A DNA stretch of 64,000 nt, taken from NCBI GenBank assembly GCA_020633435.1, contig JACKDP010000008.1, positions 186,001-250,000 of the forward strand, written 5' to 3'. The position numbers and the translations under genes are program-made. The notes under the pieces are model-generated. The model did not search any database, was not told the origin of the DNA, and worked only from the letters and a program-made list of their open reading frames with translations. Shown one piece after another: positions 8,692-17,528 of the stretch. This stretch comes from Myxococcales bacterium (GTDB lineage Bacteria; Myxococcota_A; Bradymonadia; UBA7976; UBA1532). The stretch's first letter is position 1. Each line of letters begins with the position of its first letter.

Positions 8692-9939
8692 TCAGTCGAT
8701 GGGGTGCTGGGCGCCCCGGATGGTCTGGTGGATGACGCGGGCGTCCACCCCGAGCTGGTGGGCGATGTCTTCCATCACCACCAGCTCCTCGTCCTGCACC
8801 TCGCCATCGGCCGCGGCGATGATGGTCAGGTGCTGGACGAGCTGCGCGCGGCTGGCCAGGGGGGCCTCCTTCGCGGCCGCGATGCGGCCGGGCAGGTCCT
8901 TCAAGATGGCCGGCACGTCGCTGGGCATCTGGGCGTGATCCCCACCCATCAGCATGGCGAGCGCGTCGATCTCCACCTTGTCCACCCCGCCATGGGCGGC
9001 CGCTACGGCCACCCCCGCGGTGTAGAGCAGGCGGCGCAGGTCGTCGTTGGTGGACGTGCGCTCCTGCAGGTAGGTGGGCTCCATCAGGGCCATGTCGCGA
9101 TCCACGAGGCGATCGACGTCTTCGAGGCTCAAGGCCCCCGCCGTGGGCCGGCCGATGGCGGCCAGGTACGGCGCCGACTTGCTGAACGCCCAGACCGCCC
9201 GCACCCGCACGGGGTTGTAGGGGTGGGTGCTGAAGCAGTCGAGGGTGTCGTCATCGTCGCGGGGGGCGTCGCGGGCCTCGGGGGCCGACGCCAGCGACTC
9301 GACCTGCCGGGCGAACGTGGCCAGATCGGGCTTGACCCGGTCGGAGGCCATGCCCGACGCCAGCTTGAAGAAGCCGCTCGCCGCCGCCTCCGGGTCGGCC
9401 GCGCAGACGAGGCCGATGCGGTCCGCGGAGATCTCGGCGGCGCGGCACCACGCGTACAGCTTCAGCGCCGTCGTGCGGCTCACATACGTGCCGCCCATGT
9501 CCCGCAGCGACGCGGTGATGGGCATGGGCAGCCCGTAGTGATCGAGGGCCGCGTGGCCCAGCTCGTGGCCCACCACGAACCGCAGCTCCGCCGGGGTGAA
9601 GCACTCCAGCAGGCGGCTCGTGAGGGTGATCACGGTGGGGCCATGGGTGTCGCGAAAGCAGCTCGCGTTGAAGCCCATGTCGGGGGTGACATAGATCTCG
9701 ATGGGGTGCGGGTAGCCGATGAGGCGAGCACAATCCGCAATGAGATCAGCGATCTCCGGCGACATGGAGCGAGAGAGGCGGAGGGCGCGGCTGAGGAGAC
9801 CTCGGCGGTAGCCGTAGCCGCGCCCGTGCTGGAGGCTGCGGATCTTCTCCAGGGCCTTCTTGACCCCGAAGTCGTCCGCGAGCTCCGCGCGCAGCTCGCG
9901 GTCTCGCCTGGCCTGGAGGGCGCGGGCGTCGACCTGCAT
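8692..9939 (-). CDS. M48-family metallopeptidase with C-terminal TerB-like domain
   Basis: In this 415-residue protein, residues 60-290 form an M48 peptidase domain: the zinc motif HELGH at 125-129 and the third ligand Glu169 in AAEISADRIG. The STHPYNPVRVRAV segment is typical of soluble M48 proteins, where substrate elements sit before the C-terminus. There is no transmembrane helix, unlike HtpX or Ste24. Residues 300-415 resemble a TerB/DjlA-N helical domain, with AAAHGGVDKVEIDAL and IIAAADGEVQDEELVVMEDI carrying the acidic DG..D.EE pattern. The next gene upstream encodes a stand-alone TerB protein 7 bases away. The pair probably works together near the inner membrane, which is inference. 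Confidence 0.88.
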   Translation of the reverse strand: MQVDARALQARRDRELRAELADDFGVKKALEKIRSLQHGRGYGYRRGLLSRALRLSRSMSPEIADLIADCARLIGYPHPIEIYVTPDMGFNASCFRDTHGPTVITLTSRLLECFTPAELRFVVGHELGHAALDHYGLPMPITASLRDMGGTYVSRTTALKLYAWCRAAEISADRIGLVCAADPEAAASGFFKLASGMASDRVKPDLATFARQVESLASAPEARDAPRDDDDTLDCFSTHPYNPVRVRAVWAFSKSAPYLAAIGRPTAGALSLEDVDRLVDRDMALMEPTYLQERTSTNDDLRRLLYTAGVAVAAAHGGVDKVEIDALAMLMGGDHAQMPSDVPAILKDLPGRIAAAKEAPLASRAQLVQHLTIIAAADGEVQDEELVVMEDIAHQLGVDARVIHQTIRGAQHPID

Positions 9940-9946
9940 GGCTGCC

Positions 9947-10387
9947 TCAGTCCTTGGTGTACTTGATGGAGAGGACCTCGATGACCTTCTGGGCGAAGTC
10001 GTCGGAGACCTCCATCACGCGCTGCATGGCGTCGAGCATGCGGTCCTCGGACTCGTCGACGTCACCGCTCGACATGGCGATGTCGGCCGCGAGGAGGTAG
10101 CACTTGTTCTTGAGGTTGCGGGTGGAGAGGTCGGCCAGGGCCTTCACGGACTCCTGCAGGTTGGGGTACCGGCGCAGGATCTTGATGGCGGCCTGGTAGA
10201 CTTCCTGGAAGTTCTTGCCGTGGAACTCGGGCACCTGGGCGAAGTACGCCTCGACCGTCTCGATCTCCTCGTGATCGAAGCTGCCATCGGCACCGCACAT
10301 GAGCATCATGCCATGGACGAGCAGGGCGTCGTCCTCGGGCGCCTTGGGGGGCATGACCTTGTTCGTGAAGCGAGAGAGAAGGCCCAT
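9947..10387 (-). CDS. TerB-like (tellurite-resistance B family) protein
   Basis: This 146-residue, all-helical acidic protein matches the TerB/DjlA N-terminal fold. An early conserved acidic loop, MMLMCGADGSFDHEEIETVE, carries the D-G-x-x-D-x-x-E metal-binding pattern. A second pattern, IAMSSGDVDESEDRMLDAM, lies near residue 105. TerB domains bind divalent metal and act in stress and envelope-associated complexes. No other ter genes (terC, terD) are present, so tellurite resistance as such is not implied. It lies 7 bases upstream of the M48-TerB fusion gene on the same strand. Confidence 0.82.
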   Translation of the reverse strand: MGLLSRFTNKVMPPKAPEDDALLVHGMMLMCGADGSFDHEEIETVEAYFAQVPEFHGKNFQEVYQAAIKILRRYPNLQESVKALADLSTRNLKNKCYLLAADIAMSSGDVDESEDRMLDAMQRVMEVSDDFAQKVIEVLSIKYTKD

Positions 10388-10550
10388 GGTTTCCTCCGGG
10401 GTGAGAGCCCGTTATCGGGCATCGTGGCGCGTAGGGCGTACCCCGCCCCGGGGGCCCGGTCAAGGGGGAAGTGTCCGGGAGTGACGAGCCACCGAGGGAC
10501 GCTCGCGGGCGGAGGGATGGCGGGCAGCCCCCGGCGGGGTCGCCCCGGCG

Positions 10551-12437
10551 TCAGCGCTCGCCGGAGCGGTCGCGGCCCTTCAGGAAGAAGGCCAGCAGCA
10601 TCAGCGCCGCCACCACGAGGGTGATGGCGGTGACGACGGTGGGCGAGAGCTCCAGGTTGAGCCCCGTGATGTTGAAGCTGACCAGGAGCGCCAGGCCGAT
10701 GCCCATGAGCGACTCCCCCGCCACCACGCCCGAGGCGAAGAGGATGCCGGGGCGCAGGGTGCGCTCGGCCTTCTCCTCGTCCATGCCGCGGGAGAGCAGC
10801 CAGGCGATGAAGCCGCCGGCCAGGATGGGGGTGGCCAGCTCGAAGGGCAGGTACATGCCCACGGCCAGCGGCATGAGGTGCGCGCGGAACTTCGCGTTGG
10901 ACTTCGCGAGGATGAAGTCGATGATCAGCACCACGACGCCCAGGCCGACGCCCCAGGCGACCATGTTCCAGGGCAGGCCGCCATCCTCGCCGAAGAAGCC
11001 GCGGGCGAGGCTCGCGAAGAGCTGCGCCTGGGGGGCCGCCAGCTCCTTGCCGCCGATGCCGCCGGGGGTGTTGTCGTGCAGGAGCTGGAGGACGGGGGCC
11101 ATGACCAGGGCCGCGGCCGCCACGCCGGCGATCTGCATGATCTGCTGGCGGCGGGGGGAGGCGCCGACGAGCGCGCCCGTCTTGAGGTCGTTGCAGACGT
11201 CGCCCGAGGTGCAGGCGGCGCAGCAGACGACCGCCGCGACGCCCAGGGTGGCGACCATGCCCTCGGTGCCGGTGAAGCCGAAGAGCAGCAGCAGCATGCC
11301 GGTGAAGAGGACGGCGGTGATGGTCATGCCCGAGACCGGGCTGTTGGAGTTGCCGACGAGGCCCACGATGTAGCTGGCCACGGCGGTGAAGAAGAACGAC
11401 ATCACCAGCATGATGGCCGCGGTGACGAGGGTGATGGCCACATGCCCCGTCAGGCTGTAGTAGACGCCGCAGATGATGATGGTGGCGACGGTGCCCCAAA
11501 GCGCGATGGCCTTGCCGCTGATGTCGAGCTGCTCGTCGTCCCCCGCCCCGCTGCGGCGCTTGCGCAGCTCCGCGATGGCCTTCACCAGGCCGCCGCGCAC
11601 CCGCCAGATGGCGGCCACGCCGCCCATGACCATGGCGCCGACGCCCACGTAGCGGATCTGGGTGCTCCAGAGGGCGAAGGCGCCGTCCTCGGGGTTGGCG
11701 AGCTGGTCGGCGGTGGCCTCCAGCAGCGGGATGCCGACGAGCCAGCCCAGCGCGCCGCCGATGAAGATGAGGATGGCGATCTCGAGGCGGACGATGAAAC
11801 CCACCGCCACGAGGGCCGGCGACACGTCGCCGCCGAAGTACAGGATGCGCCCGCCCACGGCCGTCGCGACGGCCACCGAGCCCTTCATCACCCCGACGAA
11901 CTTGATGAGGGCCGCGACCCCCAGGCCCATGAGGCCGCCCCAGAGCACCGAGCCGGCCTGCTTGCCCGCGTCGGCGCCGTCATCGGCCCCGGCGTGCAGC
12001 ACGGCCGCGCAGGCCACGCCCTCGGGGAACTTCAGCTCCTCGTCGTCCACCACGAAGATCTTGCGCATCGGGATCATGAAGAGGATGCCGAGCAGCCCGC
12101 CGGCGAAGGCCACCGCGGTGGTGGTCAGCAGGTCGAACTCCTTCCAGACGCCGATGAGGACGATGGCGGGCATCGTGAAGATGATGCCCGCCGCCAGGGA
12201 CTCCCCGGCGGAGGCGGCCGTCTGGACCTGGTTCGCCTCCAGGATGGTGCCGTTGCGGAAGATGCCGCGCAGGATGAGCATCGCGACGACGGCGGCGGGG
12301 ATGGAGGCCGAGACCGTCAGCCCGGCCTTGAGGCCGAGGTACACGTTGGCGGCGCCCATCACGACGGAGAGCACCAGCCCGAGGATCACGACCCGGACGG
12401 TGAGCTCGCGCACGCTGGGGGCTGCGGGCTGAGACAT
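10551..12437 (-). CDS. OPT-family oligopeptide/metal-chelate transporter
   Basis: This 628-residue integral membrane protein has 14 or more hydrophobic segments. The N-terminus shows the OPT signature: ELTVRVVILGLVLSVVMGAANVYLGLKAGLTVSASIPAAV, discontinuous conserved NxYxGLKxG and SIPAA elements. EANQVQTAASAGESLAAG and the later FPEGVACA motif are typical of bacterial OPT proteins. These import oligopeptides or metal-peptide chelates, and the bacterial members are little characterised. The ATG at 12437 begins MSQPAAPSVRELTVRV. No regulatory element was recognised. The metal or peptide specificity is unknown. Confidence 0.93.
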   Translation of the reverse strand: MSQPAAPSVRELTVRVVILGLVLSVVMGAANVYLGLKAGLTVSASIPAAVVAMLILRGIFRNGTILEANQVQTAASAGESLAAGIIFTMPAIVLIGVWKEFDLLTTTAVAFAGGLLGILFMIPMRKIFVVDDEELKFPEGVACAAVLHAGADDGADAGKQAGSVLWGGLMGLGVAALIKFVGVMKGSVAVATAVGGRILYFGGDVSPALVAVGFIVRLEIAILIFIGGALGWLVGIPLLEATADQLANPEDGAFALWSTQIRYVGVGAMVMGGVAAIWRVRGGLVKAIAELRKRRSGAGDDEQLDISGKAIALWGTVATIIICGVYYSLTGHVAITLVTAAIMLVMSFFFTAVASYIVGLVGNSNSPVSGMTITAVLFTGMLLLLFGFTGTEGMVATLGVAAVVCCAACTSGDVCNDLKTGALVGASPRRQQIMQIAGVAAAALVMAPVLQLLHDNTPGGIGGKELAAPQAQLFASLARGFFGEDGGLPWNMVAWGVGLGVVVLIIDFILAKSNAKFRAHLMPLAVGMYLPFELATPILAGGFIAWLLSRGMDEEKAERTLRPGILFASGVVAGESLMGIGLALLVSFNITGLNLELSPTVVTAITLVVAALMLLAFFLKGRDRSGER

Positions 12438-12521
12438 GGAGTGCTCCAGGACAGGGTTTGTCCGGGAGGATACATGCGCGGGGCGCCGGGCGGGAGGGTG
12501 ACGTGACCGCGGATTCCGGGG

Positions 12522-12593
12522 TCAGCGCCGCAGCACCCGGGGCAGGAGGAAGAGGGAGACGACCAGCAAACAGGGCACGAGGCCGCTGCTCAT
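12522..12593 (-). CDS. Putative 23-residue hydrophobic peptide coupled to the PHP-like gene
   Basis: This small reading frame starts with the ATG that overlaps the stop of the PHP-like gene (ATGA, 12590-12593) and ends at TGA 12522-12524. It encodes MSSGLVPCLLVVSLFLLPRV followed by LRR: one hydrophobic stretch (residues 5-20) with a positively charged end, as expected of a single-pass membrane micropeptide. The ATGA overlap is the same arrangement as at several true gene junctions in this window. It could still be chance in GC-rich DNA. Confidence 0.35.
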   Translation of the reverse strand: MSSGLVPCLLVVSLFLLPRVLRR

Positions 12594-13417
12594 GAGCGAT
12601 CTCCGCGCCGGCCACCGCCACCACCGCGGCGATCGCCGCCGCGGCCCCCTCGATCGTCGCGCCGGGGCGGGCCCCGGCGGTCGTCCCGGCGACCCCCGCG
12701 ATCGTCGCGGTGGCCCCGGTCATCGCGACGACCCCCCCGGTCATCCCGGCGGTCGTCGCGGCGGCCGCCCCGGTCGGCGCCGGGCAGGCTGCGATCCCGC
12801 GGCGCGCGCGGATCGTCGAACTCGATGGGCAGGGTGTTGCCGGCCTCGAGCGCCTCGACGAGGGCCTCCTGGATGTCGGCGTCGTCGGCCACGATGGTGG
12901 CCGCCCGCCCAAGGTACGCCGCGTAACCGCCGCTGCTGCCGACCCGACCCGCGCCCTGGCGGGCCGCGGCGTCGTCGGCCTGGCGATCCCAGCTCACCTT
13001 GCCCCGCCCGACCCGCGTGACCACGGCGGTCAGGCCCTTCACCTCGGCCACCCGGTCGCCCAGGGTGTCGCCGAGGTCGCGGCAGAACGGGTGCGCCGCC
13101 ACGATGGCGCCATCCAGGCCGGCGAGCCGGTCGAGGGCCGAGGCCAGCGTCCAGCCGCCCTTCGGCGCGGCGAAGCCGTCGTCGAGGGTCGGATCGTCCA
13201 GATCCCGCGGCACGAAGAGCAGGGCCCCCTGATCCAGCGGGAGGGCGATGCCCAGGTACGGCACCAGATCCAGCGCCTCGAAGGCGTCGGCGAAGGCATC
13301 CCAGCGGTCCAGATCGCTCTCGGCGATGACCGCCCCGTCGAGGCCGGCGGCGGCCACGGCCGCGGCCAGATTGGCCGGGGTGCGATCCCCGGGGGCGACG
13401 TGCAGATCGATCAGCAT
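12590..13417 (-). CDS. PHP-domain-like protein with Arg/Asp/Gly-rich tail
   Basis: Residues 1-200 of this 275-residue protein resemble a PHP (polymerase and histidinol phosphatase) domain: MLIDLHVAP at the start, VIAESDLDRWDAFADAF, PYLGIALPLDQGALLFVP and IVAAHPFCRD. The canonical DxHxH first motif is reduced to DLHVA, so metal binding may be incomplete. Residues about 205-275 are a low-complexity tail of RGGRRDD and RDDRGG units. It resembles the tail of the RluB-like protein at the left edge of the window and probably binds nucleic acid. The C-terminal codons overlap the start of a possible micropeptide. Confidence 0.72.
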   Translation of the reverse strand: MLIDLHVAPGDRTPANLAAAVAAAGLDGAVIAESDLDRWDAFADAFEALDLVPYLGIALPLDQGALLFVPRDLDDPTLDDGFAAPKGGWTLASALDRLAGLDGAIVAAHPFCRDLGDTLGDRVAEVKGLTAVVTRVGRGKVSWDRQADDAAARQGAGRVGSSGGYAAYLGRAATIVADDADIQEALVEALEAGNTLPIEFDDPRAPRDRSLPGADRGGRRDDRRDDRGGRRDDRGHRDDRGGRRDDRRGPPRRDDRGGRGGDRRGGGGGRRGDRS

Positions 13418-13562
13418 GCTGACCTCATCGTGATCGAAACGGCGCGTTCTAGCCCGATTCCCCCTCGCTTGTCACGGCCCGCGTGCGGGGGCCCGTCCGG
13501 CGACCCGCCCGGACACGTGCTCGTTTACGCCGACGTCTCGCACGGTTATGGTCGGCCCCACC

Positions 13563-14345
13563 ATGATCGAGCTCAAGCGCATCGGCCTCTTCACCCGCGA
13601 CCGCGACCAGGACTACCGCCTGGACAGCATGCGCAAGCTGTTCCGGCGCGCCGGGATCGAGCTCGTCGCGGACGCCACGGAGGCCGACGGCGACCTCGAC
13701 CTGGTGATCGCGCTCGGGGGCGACGGCACCGTCCTGCGGGCCCTGGCGGCCCACCCCGGGACCCCCGTCCTGGCCGTGAACTTCGGCAACGTCGGCTTCC
13801 TGACGCAGTGCGACCGCGAGCGCCTCGACAACGTCCTCGTCCGCCTGCTGGCCGACGACTACCAGATCGAGGAGCGCCTGACGCTGGAGGTCCGCCTGGG
13901 CGACCGCCGCTGGCGCTGCATCAACGAGGTCGTCATCAAGGGCGCCGTCCACATGATCGAGGTGGGCGTGCACATCAACGGCCGCCACGTCCACACGCCC
14001 CGCGGCGACGGCGTCATCATCGGCACCCCCACCGGCTCGACGGCGTACCTGCTGAGCACCGGGGCGCCCATCGTGACGCCGGAGGTGGACTGCATCGTGG
14101 TGCAGCCCCTCAACGAGTACAGCTTCACCAGCCGCTCCGTCATCGTCGCGGGATCGGCCCAGATCAGCCTGACGGTCGAGACGGGCCACAGCGGCGACAT
14201 CGGCCTGACCATCGACGGCGGGGAGCGCATCCTCGTCGAGCCGGGCCAGATCATCGAGATGCAGCGCTCCCCCAAGCCCGCGCGCCTCATCTACTTCGAG
14301 GCCGACTACTTCTTCCGCAACCTGCGGGAGCGGCTCCGCTGGTAG
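13563..14345 (+). CDS. nadK: NAD kinase
   Basis: This protein of about 260 residues is the usual NadK length. It has the nucleotide motif LVIALGGDGTVLRAL, the following NFGNVGFLT, the NNE-type segment CINEVVIKG, and the glycine-rich GTPTGSTAYLLSTGAPIV loop that completes the active site. It phosphorylates NAD to NADP in the cytoplasm. Two in-frame ATGs exist (13548 and 13563). The second is preferred because MIELKRIGLFTRD is where homologues normally begin, but the first adds only five residues. The MutS-like gene starts 5 bases after its stop, so the two are likely one transcript. Confidence 0.95.
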   Translation: MIELKRIGLFTRDRDQDYRLDSMRKLFRRAGIELVADATEADGDLDLVIALGGDGTVLRALAAHPGTPVLAVNFGNVGFLTQCDRERLDNVLVRLLADDYQIEERLTLEVRLGDRRWRCINEVVIKGAVHMIEVGVHINGRHVHTPRGDGVIIGTPTGSTAYLLSTGAPIVTPEVDCIVVQPLNEYSFTSRSVIVAGSAQISLTVETGHSGDIGLTIDGGERILVEPGQIIEMQRSPKPARLIYFEADYFFRNLRERLRW

Positions 14346-14350
14346 ACGAC

Positions 14351-16213
14351 ATGGCCTCACCGACGCGCCCCGAGAGCCCGGACGCCCCCCGGGCGGCCCG
14401 CCACGCCCGCGCCGCGCGCCGCTACGGCCGCCTGCGCGCCCGCGTCGAGGGGGCCATCACCCGCATCGCCATCGCGCGCTTCGTGGCCTTCGCCGTGGCC
14501 GCCATCACCGGCTTCGCCGCCATCTACGATCGCGCGCCGACCTACGGCGCCGTCGCCGGCGTCGCCGCGCTGGCGTTCGTCGTGGCCGTCTGGTTGCACC
14601 GCCGGCCGTACGCCATGGCCCCGCGCATCCGCTCCCTCCAGCAGATCCACACCGAGGCCGACGCCCGGCTGTCGCGCCGCTACGGCGAGCTGGTAGACGA
14701 GGGGGCCCGCTTCCTGCGCGCCGACCAGCCCTTCCGCTCCGAGCTCCAGCTCTTCGGGCTGGGATCCGTCTTCCAGATCGCCAACCGGGCCGCGCTGCCC
14801 GCCGGCCGCGACCGCCTGGCCGAGCTGCTCGCGGCCCCCGTCGTCGCGCCCGCCGACCTGCCGGCGCGCCAGGCCGCCGCCGCCGAGCTGGCCCCCCTCA
14901 CCGGCTGGCGCCACCGCCTGGAGTCGGAGGGCCGCCTCGTCGCCGTCGACGACGAGACGCTGGCGCGCTTCCTGGCCTGGGCCGAGGCCCCCGGCGACCT
15001 GCACCGCTGGCTGCGCCCCTTCCGGCTGGCGGCGATGGTCCTCGTCCCCGCGGCCTGGCTGCAGATGGTCGCCACCTTCACCTTCGACCGCGTGACGCTG
15101 TGGTGGCAGACGTTCGCGCTGGTGGGCGTGCTCTTCGCCATCACCACAAAGCGCTTGCAGTCCACATACTTGCACCTGCTGGGCGAGCAGCACCGGCCCT
15201 TCGTCGCCCTGCGCCGCATGTTCACCCTCTTCGAGGGTCGGCGGTTCCGGCAGCCGCTCCTGGCCGAGATGCAGGGGCGCCTGGGCCAGGGCAGCGACCG
15301 CCCCTCCGCGCGGATGGCCCGCCTGGAGAGCACCGTCGAGAGCCTGGCCATCCGCCAGGGCGAGCTGATGTTCGGCCTCGTGAACCTGGCCTTCGCCTGG
15401 GAGATCTTCCACGCCTGGCGGCTCGAGGGCTGGCGCGTCGCCAACGGCGCGCGGCTGCGGGCCGACCTCGCGCTCCTCGCCGACCTGGAGGCGCTGGCCA
15501 GCTTCGGGGCCCTGGCGCATGACCACCCCGACTGGTGCTGGCCCACCGTGCACGCCGACGACGCCCGGCCGCCCATCGCGGGCGAGGCGCTGGGCCACCC
15601 GCTCTTCGATCCGGCCACCCGCGTCGCCAACGACTTCGAGCTCGCCCGCACCGGCCAGCTCGTGCTCATCACCGGCAGCAACATGAGCGGCAAGAGCTCG
15701 TTCCTGCGCACGGTGGGCATCAACGCCGTCCTGGCCCAGGCCGGGGCCCCCGCCTGCGCCCGCAGCCTGACGCTGCGCGCCTGCGTGCCCGAGAGCAGCA
15801 TCCAGGTGACCGACGATCCCCGGGAGGGGCTGAGCCGGTTCTACGCCGAGGTGAAGCGCATCGCCGGCATCCTGCGGGCCGTCGCTGGCTCCGAGGCCGA
15901 CGCCGCCGCCCTGCCCCGCCTCTACCTCGTCGACGAGATCCTCAGCGGCACCAACTCCCGCGAGCGCCACCTGGCCTCGCGCACCATCGTCGCCCGGCTG
16001 CTGGAGGCTCGCCGCTCCTTCGGCCTGGTGACGACGCACGACCTCGAGCTGGCCAGCCTGGCCGAGCAGCGCGCCGTGCCGATGTACCACTTCAGCGACC
16101 GCTTCGATGGGGAGGCGCTGCACTTCGACCACCGCCTGCGACCGGGCGTGGCCACCACGACCAACGCCCTGCACGTCCTGCGGCTCGAGGGCATCACCGT
16201 CGAGGAGAGCTGA
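14351..16213 (+). CDS. Membrane-anchored MutS-like ABC ATPase
   Basis: The C-terminal third of this 620-residue protein is a MutS domain V ATPase: Walker A in LITGSNMSGKSSFLRTVG, a signature region in DDPREGLSRFYAEVKRI, Walker B in LYLVDEILSGTNSRER, and a His switch in LVTTHDLELASLA. The N-terminal mismatch-binding domains of MutS are absent. Instead there are two hydrophobic pairs, about residues 38-75 and 215-255, that look like membrane helices. A helical clamp-like region lies between them and the ATPase. Such MutS-related membrane proteins exist in several phyla without an assigned role. It probably does not act in classical mismatch repair. It overlaps the end of the convergent glycosyltransferase gene by 20 bases. 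Confidence 0.85.
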   Translation: MASPTRPESPDAPRAARHARAARRYGRLRARVEGAITRIAIARFVAFAVAAITGFAAIYDRAPTYGAVAGVAALAFVVAVWLHRRPYAMAPRIRSLQQIHTEADARLSRRYGELVDEGARFLRADQPFRSELQLFGLGSVFQIANRAALPAGRDRLAELLAAPVVAPADLPARQAAAAELAPLTGWRHRLESEGRLVAVDDETLARFLAWAEAPGDLHRWLRPFRLAAMVLVPAAWLQMVATFTFDRVTLWWQTFALVGVLFAITTKRLQSTYLHLLGEQHRPFVALRRMFTLFEGRRFRQPLLAEMQGRLGQGSDRPSARMARLESTVESLAIRQGELMFGLVNLAFAWEIFHAWRLEGWRVANGARLRADLALLADLEALASFGALAHDHPDWCWPTVHADDARPPIAGEALGHPLFDPATRVANDFELARTGQLVLITGSNMSGKSSFLRTVGINAVLAQAGAPACARSLTLRACVPESSIQVTDDPREGLSRFYAEVKRIAGILRAVAGSEADAAALPRLYLVDEILSGTNSRERHLASRTIVARLLEARRSFGLVTTHDLELASLAEQRAVPMYHFSDRFDGEALHFDHRLRPGVATTTNALHVLRLEGITVEES

Positions 16214-17465
16214 CCACCCGGTCCAGCAGCGCCGCCGTGTCTTCCCCCAGCCGGTCGGCCGACCAGGGCGCGAGGGCCGCGGCGTTCGGGGCGTAGGGCA
16301 GCGCGCCCGCCTCCACCTCGCGCAGCGCCGCGATCAGGCCCGCCCGATCCCCCGCGTGCACGTACCGCCCGACGCCCCACGCCTGGAGGGCGCGCTCCAC
16401 CTCGGCCCCCGGCGGGCCGTAGCCCAGGATGGGCCGGCCCGCGGCCAGGTAGTCGAAGATCTTGGCCGTCATGGCGCTGAGGTGCTGGGGCGCGATCACG
16501 ATGTAGAGCGCGCTGGCCCCCTGCAGGTGGCCGGCGATGGTGGCGTTGTCCACCGGGGCGTGCACGGCCACCCGGCCCGCCAGCTTCGGCGCCAGGGCCG
16601 CCAGCTCCGCCCGCGTCTCCCGGTCCAGATCGCTGAAGATCTGGTACTGCAGCCCGGTGTCCCCGGGCCCGAAGCCCTCGGCCAGCGCGTGCAGCACGCC
16701 CGTCATGTCGCGGCCGACGTAGCTGCCGCCCGCGTACAGGAGCGTCGGGCGGGCCGGCACGATCGGCGGCGCCGACCGGACGTCCTCCTCGGCGTACCCG
16801 TTGGGAATCACGGCGATCGCTGGCGGCACGTCGAAGTGGTCGCGGTGCCAGTCCCGGATGGCCTCGTTCACGTAGGCGATGCCCGACGCCCGGGCCACGA
16901 TGACGCGCTCCAGCGCCACGTACAGCGGCCGCGGGGCGTGGACCGGGGCCGTCGGGTAGAGCGGGTGCTCCGTCCACGGATCGCGGTAGTCGAGCACGAG
17001 CGGCCGGTCGAGGGCGCGCGCGATGGCCAGCGCCGGCACGAAGATCCCGAACGGCCCCCCGGTGACCCACACGACGTCGGGGGTCGGCAGCGCGCGGGCG
17101 GCGCGCACCGCCGGCAGCGCCCACTCGGAGAAGTGGTCGGGGAACGGCAGGCCCCGCGTCCCCCGCCAGACCAGGCTGCCCAGCCGGCCGAGGCCCAGCC
17201 CCTCCAGCCCGCGGCGGGCGGCCCGGCGGACCCGCCACGACGGCATCAGGCCGGGGACGTGGTGCACCGGCACGGGCGGCACCACGAACGTCTCATCCCA
17301 GGTGCTGTCGTCCGACCAGGGGTGCGTCTCCAGCGCGGGGGTCAGGATCGTCGGCGCCCAGCCCAGGGCGGGCAGGCGCCGCGCGAGGCGCAGGACACGC
17401 CGCGTGCTGGCCCGGCCGATGGGCGGCCAGGCCGCCGTGAGCATCAGGACCCGCCGGTCCGCCAT
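16194..17465 (-). CDS. Glycosyltransferase family 4-like protein
   Basis: This 423-residue GT-B fold protein opens RRVLMLTAAWPPIGRASTRR, the usual N-terminal strand and glycine-rich loop of GT4 enzymes. The central region carries a linker with AVIPNGYAEED. The C-terminal Rossmann half shows LLYAGGSYVGRDMTGVL and, around residue 330, MTAKIFDYLAAGRPILGYGP, the conserved E/D-Y-x-A-x-G-x-P nucleotide-sugar motif. It probably transfers a hexose in envelope or exopolysaccharide synthesis. GGGAGATCTCC precedes the ATG at 17465. No other sugar-assembly genes lie nearby except an unknown membrane protein upstream. Confidence 0.87.
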   Translation of the reverse strand: MADRRVLMLTAAWPPIGRASTRRVLRLARRLPALGWAPTILTPALETHPWSDDSTWDETFVVPPVPVHHVPGLMPSWRVRRAARRGLEGLGLGRLGSLVWRGTRGLPFPDHFSEWALPAVRAARALPTPDVVWVTGGPFGIFVPALAIARALDRPLVLDYRDPWTEHPLYPTAPVHAPRPLYVALERVIVARASGIAYVNEAIRDWHRDHFDVPPAIAVIPNGYAEEDVRSAPPIVPARPTLLYAGGSYVGRDMTGVLHALAEGFGPGDTGLQYQIFSDLDRETRAELAALAPKLAGRVAVHAPVDNATIAGHLQGASALYIVIAPQHLSAMTAKIFDYLAAGRPILGYGPPGAEVERALQAWGVGRYVHAGDRAGLIAALREVEAGALPYAPNAAALAPWSADRLGEDTAALLDRVVSSPRR

Positions 17466-17528
17466 GGAGATCTCCCTTGTTTCCAGGGGCTTGGGGGGCC
17501 GAACCCTAGCCGGCCCCCGGCCGCGCGG

